In this document: positions 5,810 to 8,538 of the stretch, in pieces
Position numbering within the stretch: the first letter of the stretch is position 1
Layout of the letters: every line of letters begins with the position of its first letter
The notes under the pieces: generated by a model
Seen by the model: the letters and a program-made list of their open reading frames with translations, nothing else
Told to the model about the DNA's origin: nothing
The model's database searches: none
DNA from: Acidimicrobiia bacterium
GTDB taxonomy: Bacteria; Actinomycetota; Acidimicrobiia; Spongiisociales; ZC4RG35
DNA length: 8,538 nt
Assembly: GCA_003230435.1 (NCBI GenBank)
Contig: QIDW01000104.1
Span: forward strand, 1 to 8,538
Reading direction: 5' to 3'
Translations under genes and position numbers: made by a program

Positions 5810-7546
5810 TTACTCGTCGACGACCTCCGCGCCCAGCTCCGCTGCCAATAGGGCCGCGGGGTCGGTCTCGGCAGCGGGTCGCTCTTCGAGCTGGCTCATG
5901 TCGATCTTGGTTTCGCTGTCGACACCGGCCGGCTGACCTGTTTTCGACCTGAACTTGACTCGGACCGGCGACCCGAATAGGTCACTGGCCTTGGTGGCAA
6001 CGATCTTCGAAACAGCGTCGTCTTGCTCGAGGGCCGATAGGTGAAAATCGTGTGCAACCTCGAGCACGATGATGTTGCCCTCAACACCGGCGGGGACAGC
6101 CTCCCGAAAAAAAGCCCAGCGTCTTGCCCCGAGGACATCGCGAAGACCGCCAAACAGACCGGGCCATATCTTCTGAAGTTGTTCGAAGGTGATGTCGATG
6201 GCAAGTGCTTTTGGCTCCTCGGCCGACTCGTCATCGGAAACCAGAGGGGCCGCCGCTTCAGCGAGTTCTTCCTTGGCGCTCGTCTCCTTCACAGTGGTGG
6301 CGGATGTGGTTGGCTCGTCGGCCGTTGACGGGACAGTCTTCGAAAGCTCGGTTGGGGTCGACGCCTCACCAAGCTTGGGTACGTCTGTCGGTTTACCCAT
6401 CCTTCGCTCTAGCCGGTCCATCCTGGCAATGAGAGACTCGGGATCACTTGCGGTTTCAGGACGGGTCAGCTTGATCAGAGCCAATTCCGTCATGAGCCGC
6501 TCCTCGCGACCTTCACGGATTCTCACCAGAGCCTCACCAAGAAGATCGACTCCTCTGAGAACTTCGCCTGCCGGGATCAGTTCCGCAGCCTTCTTCCACG
6601 ACTCATAGACCTCAGAAGGCTCATCGGATATCTCGGCGAGATTCGGCGCATAGTGGGCAAGGAAGACACCCCTGAAGAAACCGACGCACTCGGCGACGAA
6701 CCGCCGCAGATCCACGCCCTCGGCAGATAACTCGGCGACGAGCTCTAAAGCTGCTTTTGCATCCTGGCCGGCGACTGCATTGGCCAGACGCAGAAAAACT
6801 TCCGAATCAGCGAGGCCGAGGGCCCTCCGCACACCAGCCATGTCGACCGTTCCGGCGCCGAGGGCGGAAACCTGTTCGAGAAGGGAAAGGGAGTCGCGAA
6901 CCGAGCCACTCGCATGCCTGGCGATGCCAACGAGGGCAGGGGGGTCGGTCTTGTAGCCCTCACGGTCAGCGGTGGTCGAGAGATACCCGGCCAGTTCCTC
7001 GACCGGGACCGGATGAAAGTCGAATCGTTGAGTACGGGACCGGATGGTGTCAAGCAGTTTGTAAGGCTCGGTCGTGGCCAGGACGAAATGGACATGGTCT
7101 GGCGGTTCCTCCAAGGTCTTGAGCAGGGCGTTCCCCGCGGCCTTTGAGAGCATGTGCGCCTCATCGAGAATGAAAACGCGCTTTGAGGTCGCGGCTGAGG
7201 CGACGGTGGCAACACTCACCTTGATATCGCGTATGTCGTCGACCGAGTTGTGTGAGGCTGCGTCAAGTTCTAGGACATCGAGAGATGTGCCCTGGGTTAT
7301 TGCTTCACAACTCCCGCATTCGTTGCAGGGCGCCCCGTCCGCATGCCGGTTCTCACAGTTGAGAGCCTTGGCGAGAATCCGCGCCGTAGAAGTCTTCCCG
7401 GTGCCGCGCGGACCGGTGAATAGATAGGCGTGCGCGACACGCCCATCTGCAATCTCGCGCGTCAGAGTTGTGGTGACATGAGCCTGACCGATCACGTCGT
7501 CAAAGGTCTGCGGCCGATACTTCCGGTAGAGAGCCTGATATTCCAA
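5810..7546 (-). CDS. dnaX: DNA polymerase III subunit gamma/tau (DnaX)
   Basis: Clamp-loader ATPase that loads the sliding clamp and tethers polymerase at the replication fork. Seen in 578 residues: opening 'EYQALYRKYRPQTFDDVIGQ' (2-21); Walker A 'GPRGTGKT' (45-52); zinc site Cys64, Cys74, Cys77, Cys80; Walker B 'VFILDEAH' (124-131); 'IRSRTQRFDF' (168-177), with Thr in place of the usual Cys of the SRC motif; sensor-2 'GSVRDSLSLLEQ' (214-225). A collar domain runs to about 360. A low-complexity Thr/Ser/Glu/Ala linker (390-445) precedes a C-terminal domain (450-535) and an acidic tail. TTG 7546 is taken as the start because the family begins 'MEYQALYRKYRP' and a GGTGG lies upstream; the frame stays open to TTG 7630 but those 28 residues have no family likeness. 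First gene of the block with ybaB and recR. Confidence 0.95.
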   Translation of the reverse strand: MEYQALYRKYRPQTFDDVIGQAHVTTTLTREIADGRVAHAYLFTGPRGTGKTSTARILAKALNCENRHADGAPCNECGSCEAITQGTSLDVLELDAASHNSVDDIRDIKVSVATVASAATSKRVFILDEAHMLSKAAGNALLKTLEEPPDHVHFVLATTEPYKLLDTIRSRTQRFDFHPVPVEELAGYLSTTADREGYKTDPPALVGIARHASGSVRDSLSLLEQVSALGAGTVDMAGVRRALGLADSEVFLRLANAVAGQDAKAALELVAELSAEGVDLRRFVAECVGFFRGVFLAHYAPNLAEISDEPSEVYESWKKAAELIPAGEVLRGVDLLGEALVRIREGREERLMTELALIKLTRPETASDPESLIARMDRLERRMGKPTDVPKLGEASTPTELSKTVPSTADEPTTSATTVKETSAKEELAEAAAPLVSDDESAEEPKALAIDITFEQLQKIWPGLFGGLRDVLGARRWAFFREAVPAGVEGNIIVLEVAHDFHLSALEQDDAVSKIVATKASDLFGSPVRVKFRSKTGQPAGVDSETKIDMSQLEERPAAETDPAALLAAELGAEVVDE

Positions 7547-7576
7547 GACACCGCCACCGTACAAGGATCGGGGGAC

Positions 7577-7651
7577 CGATTCACCGGGCCAGATTCGTTT
7601 TGTGAACCGAAATGGGTGCTGAAGCCACAAAACGGTTCACAAACGATTCAC
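7577..7651. repeat. Inverted repeat and GRTTCAC motif cluster between dnaX and the ABC ATPase gene
   Basis: Two arms, 7596-7609 and 7633-7645, are reverse complements apart from one extra base in the first, with an exact 11-bp core CGGTTCACAAA / TTTGTGAACCG and a 23-bp spacer. The heptamer GRTTCAC occurs four times: 7578-7584, 7634-7640 and 7645-7651 on the plus strand and 7602-7608 on the minus strand. The last two plus copies are 11 bp apart, one helical turn. The cluster sits in the region between two divergent genes, so an operator for a repressor or activator is a reasonable guess. A hairpin in the dnaX 5' leader is the alternative. Confidence 0.6.
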
Positions 7652-7675
7652 TTAATGACGGCTTCCGTCGATACT
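7647..7675 (+). promoter_or_regulatory. Possible promoter of the ABC exporter operon, leaderless transcript
   Basis: TTCACT (7647-7652) and GATACT (7670-7675) each match the -35 and -10 consensus at 4 of 6 bases and are exactly 17 bp apart. The -10 ends 7 nt before the GTG at 7683, and that start has no Shine-Dalgarno sequence. This is the layout of leaderless actinobacterial genes whose transcript begins at the start codon. The -35 overlaps the last GRTTCAC copy, which would fit repression by a protein bound there. Confidence 0.35.
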
Positions 7676-7682
7676 TCCACCC

Positions 7683-8489
7683 GTGACCCAGCCACTCATC
7701 GAAGAAACCGTCGTCGAGGGCGTGCAAACACCCCCCGCCGTCTGGGCTCGCGGCCTGGTGAGGAAGTTTGGGAAGACGGTGGCTGTCGACAACGTCGACC
7801 TCTCCATTCAGCGCGGGGAGTTCTACGGCTTGCTCGGCCAGAACGGCGCCGGAAAGACGACAACCATCAAGGTCATAGTTGGCCTCCTCCGCCCTGATGC
7901 AGGCACTGTTGGGGTCGGAGAGTTCGACACATGGAAGAGCCCGACTGAGGTCAAGTCGAGAATCGGCGTTCTTCCCGAAGAGTTCAATCTCTACGAGCGA
8001 CTGACCGGGGCCGAACTTCTCGACTTCACAGCAGCCATGCACGGTCTGACCAAAGAGGTTGCGGCCAGCCGAAGGACCAAACTCCTGGCGCTGCTCGACC
8101 TCGCGGCGGCGGGTTCGAAGCTAATCGCCGACTATTCGAGAGGCATGAGAAAGAAAGTCGCCCTCGGAGCGGCCATCATCCATCGGCCTCCCGTCCTCTT
8201 CCTCGACGAGCCTTTCGAGGGAGTCGACGCTGTCTCCGCCAGGCTGATTCGAAACCTGTTGCGTCAGGCCGCCGCGGGGGGCACAACAATCATTTTCTCG
8301 TCCCATGAGATGCACCTGGTGGAGAAGCTGTGCACCCGCATAGGGATCATGGTTGAGGGTCGGCTCACAATTGAGGAGACACCCGAGGGGCTCTGCCGGA
8401 TCACCGGCAAAGACAACGTCGAAGATGCCTTCATCGCGGCGGTAGGGGGCGATGAATCGGATGAATCCACGTGGTACGCCAGTTCGTAG
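7683..8489 (+). CDS. ABC transporter ATP-binding protein (ABC-2/DrrA-type exporter)
   Basis: Cytoplasmic ATPase that drives a membrane permease, most likely for export; the cargo cannot be told. Seen in 268 residues: Walker A 'GQNGAGKT' (52-59); Q-loop region 'IGVLPEEFNLYERLTG' (94-109), with Glu in place of the usual Gln; signature 'YSRGMRKKVALGAAI' (151-165), the 'S.GM.KK' form typical of ABC-2 exporters rather than LSGGQ; Walker B 'VLFLDEPFEGVD' (171-182) with catalytic Glu176; and the switch His208 in 'IIFSSHEM'. A non-conserved 18-residue N-terminal tail and an acidic C-terminal tail flank the domain. GTG 7683 is the start; there is no ribosome site, consistent with a leaderless message. 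The permease gene starts inside its 3' end, so both form one operon, divergent from dnaX. Confidence 0.92.
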   Translation: MTQPLIEETVVEGVQTPPAVWARGLVRKFGKTVAVDNVDLSIQRGEFYGLLGQNGAGKTTTIKVIVGLLRPDAGTVGVGEFDTWKSPTEVKSRIGVLPEEFNLYERLTGAELLDFTAAMHGLTKEVAASRRTKLLALLDLAAAGSKLIADYSRGMRKKVALGAAIIHRPPVLFLDEPFEGVDAVSARLIRNLLRQAAAGGTTIIFSSHEMHLVEKLCTRIGIMVEGRLTIEETPEGLCRITGKDNVEDAFIAAVGGDESDESTWYASS

Positions 8490-8538
8490 AGCTGAAAGCG
8501 CGGCTCACCTGGAACGGGGTTCGCCACGACGTCCAGCG
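8471..8538 (+). CDS. ABC-2 type permease, N-terminal end, partial
   Basis: The first 22 codons of a gene that leaves the window, overlapping the ATPase gene by 19 nt. The GTG at 8471 is the first possible start after an in-frame TGA at 8462-8464. The product reads 'VVRQFVELKARLTWNGVRHD', a basic amphipathic beginning much like the N-termini of actinobacterial ABC-2 permeases ('RLKLRLLRNGLR' style), which precede the first membrane helix. The overlap implies translational coupling with the ATPase, and together they should form an exporter. The assignment rests on a short stretch and on gene context. Confidence 0.6.
   Translation, partial: MVRQFVELKARLTWNGVRHDVQ

Noticed and set aside
6189..6608. 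Ser/Ala-rich plus-strand ORF antisense to the dnaX linker
   Set aside because: Low-complexity shadow of the Thr/Glu/Ala linker and collar domain of DnaX.
7547..7630. 28-residue N-terminal extension of DnaX from TTG 7630
   Set aside because: The extension has no family similarity and lies over the inverted repeat; DnaX proteins start just before 'EYQALYRKYRP'.
5810..8538. Possible SRP 4.5S RNA or tRNA gene near dnaX, as often found around this block
   Set aside because: No tRNA cloverleaf, CCA-ended arm or SRP RNA loop (GGAA-type tetraloop hairpin with conserved flanks) was recognised; all intervals are short or coding.

Overview
The window looks like chromosomal DNA of a moderately high-GC bacterium, most likely an actinomycetote. 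An Acidimicrobiia-like lineage is my guess, not something the sequence proves. The pointers are frequent GTG and TTG starts, a HAD phosphatase beginning with the 'VWDWNGTLLDD' style common in Actinomycetota, a dnaX-ybaB-recR block, and an ABC-2 exporter with a probably leaderless ATPase gene. I saw no tRNA, rRNA, CRISPR array, insertion sequence or phage gene.

Left part (1-1431): the 3' end of a class II fructose-1,6-bisphosphatase gene (glpX) is followed by the 5' part of a DUF1800-family gene. That gene loses its family similarity abruptly near base 759 and then runs antisense into the 3' end of a complete HAD-family phosphatase gene on the minus strand. The DUF1800 gene is therefore probably a remnant at a deletion or rearrangement junction.

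Middle (about 1432-4859): a complete tripartite TRAP transporter of the TakP/FcbT type. The small (DctQ) and large (DctM) membrane subunits are on the plus strand. The substrate-binding lipoprotein (DctP) is on the minus strand, facing them tail to tail across a strong GC-rich hairpin terminator. The three products should act together as a Na+-coupled importer of an organic acid, probably a 2-oxo acid or related carboxylate. This split layout is less usual than a single dctPQM operon.

Right part (4860-7546, minus strand): dnaX (clamp-loader gamma/tau), a YbaB/EbfC nucleoid-associated protein and recR form a tight replication and recombination-repair operon, with a 3-nt gap and a 1-nt TGATG overlap. 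Divergent from dnaX is an ABC exporter operon: an ATPase (7683-8489) and the first 22 codons of its ABC-2 type permease, which starts inside the ATPase gene and leaves the window. The 136-bp region between dnaX and the ATPase gene carries an inverted repeat plus extra copies of a GRTTCAC motif and could be a shared operator.

I found no clearly new multi-gene system. The points most worth checking are the split TRAP locus, the truncated DUF1800 gene, the repeat cluster upstream of dnaX, the unusual start regions of dctQ and dctM, and a U7 slippery run inside dnaX.
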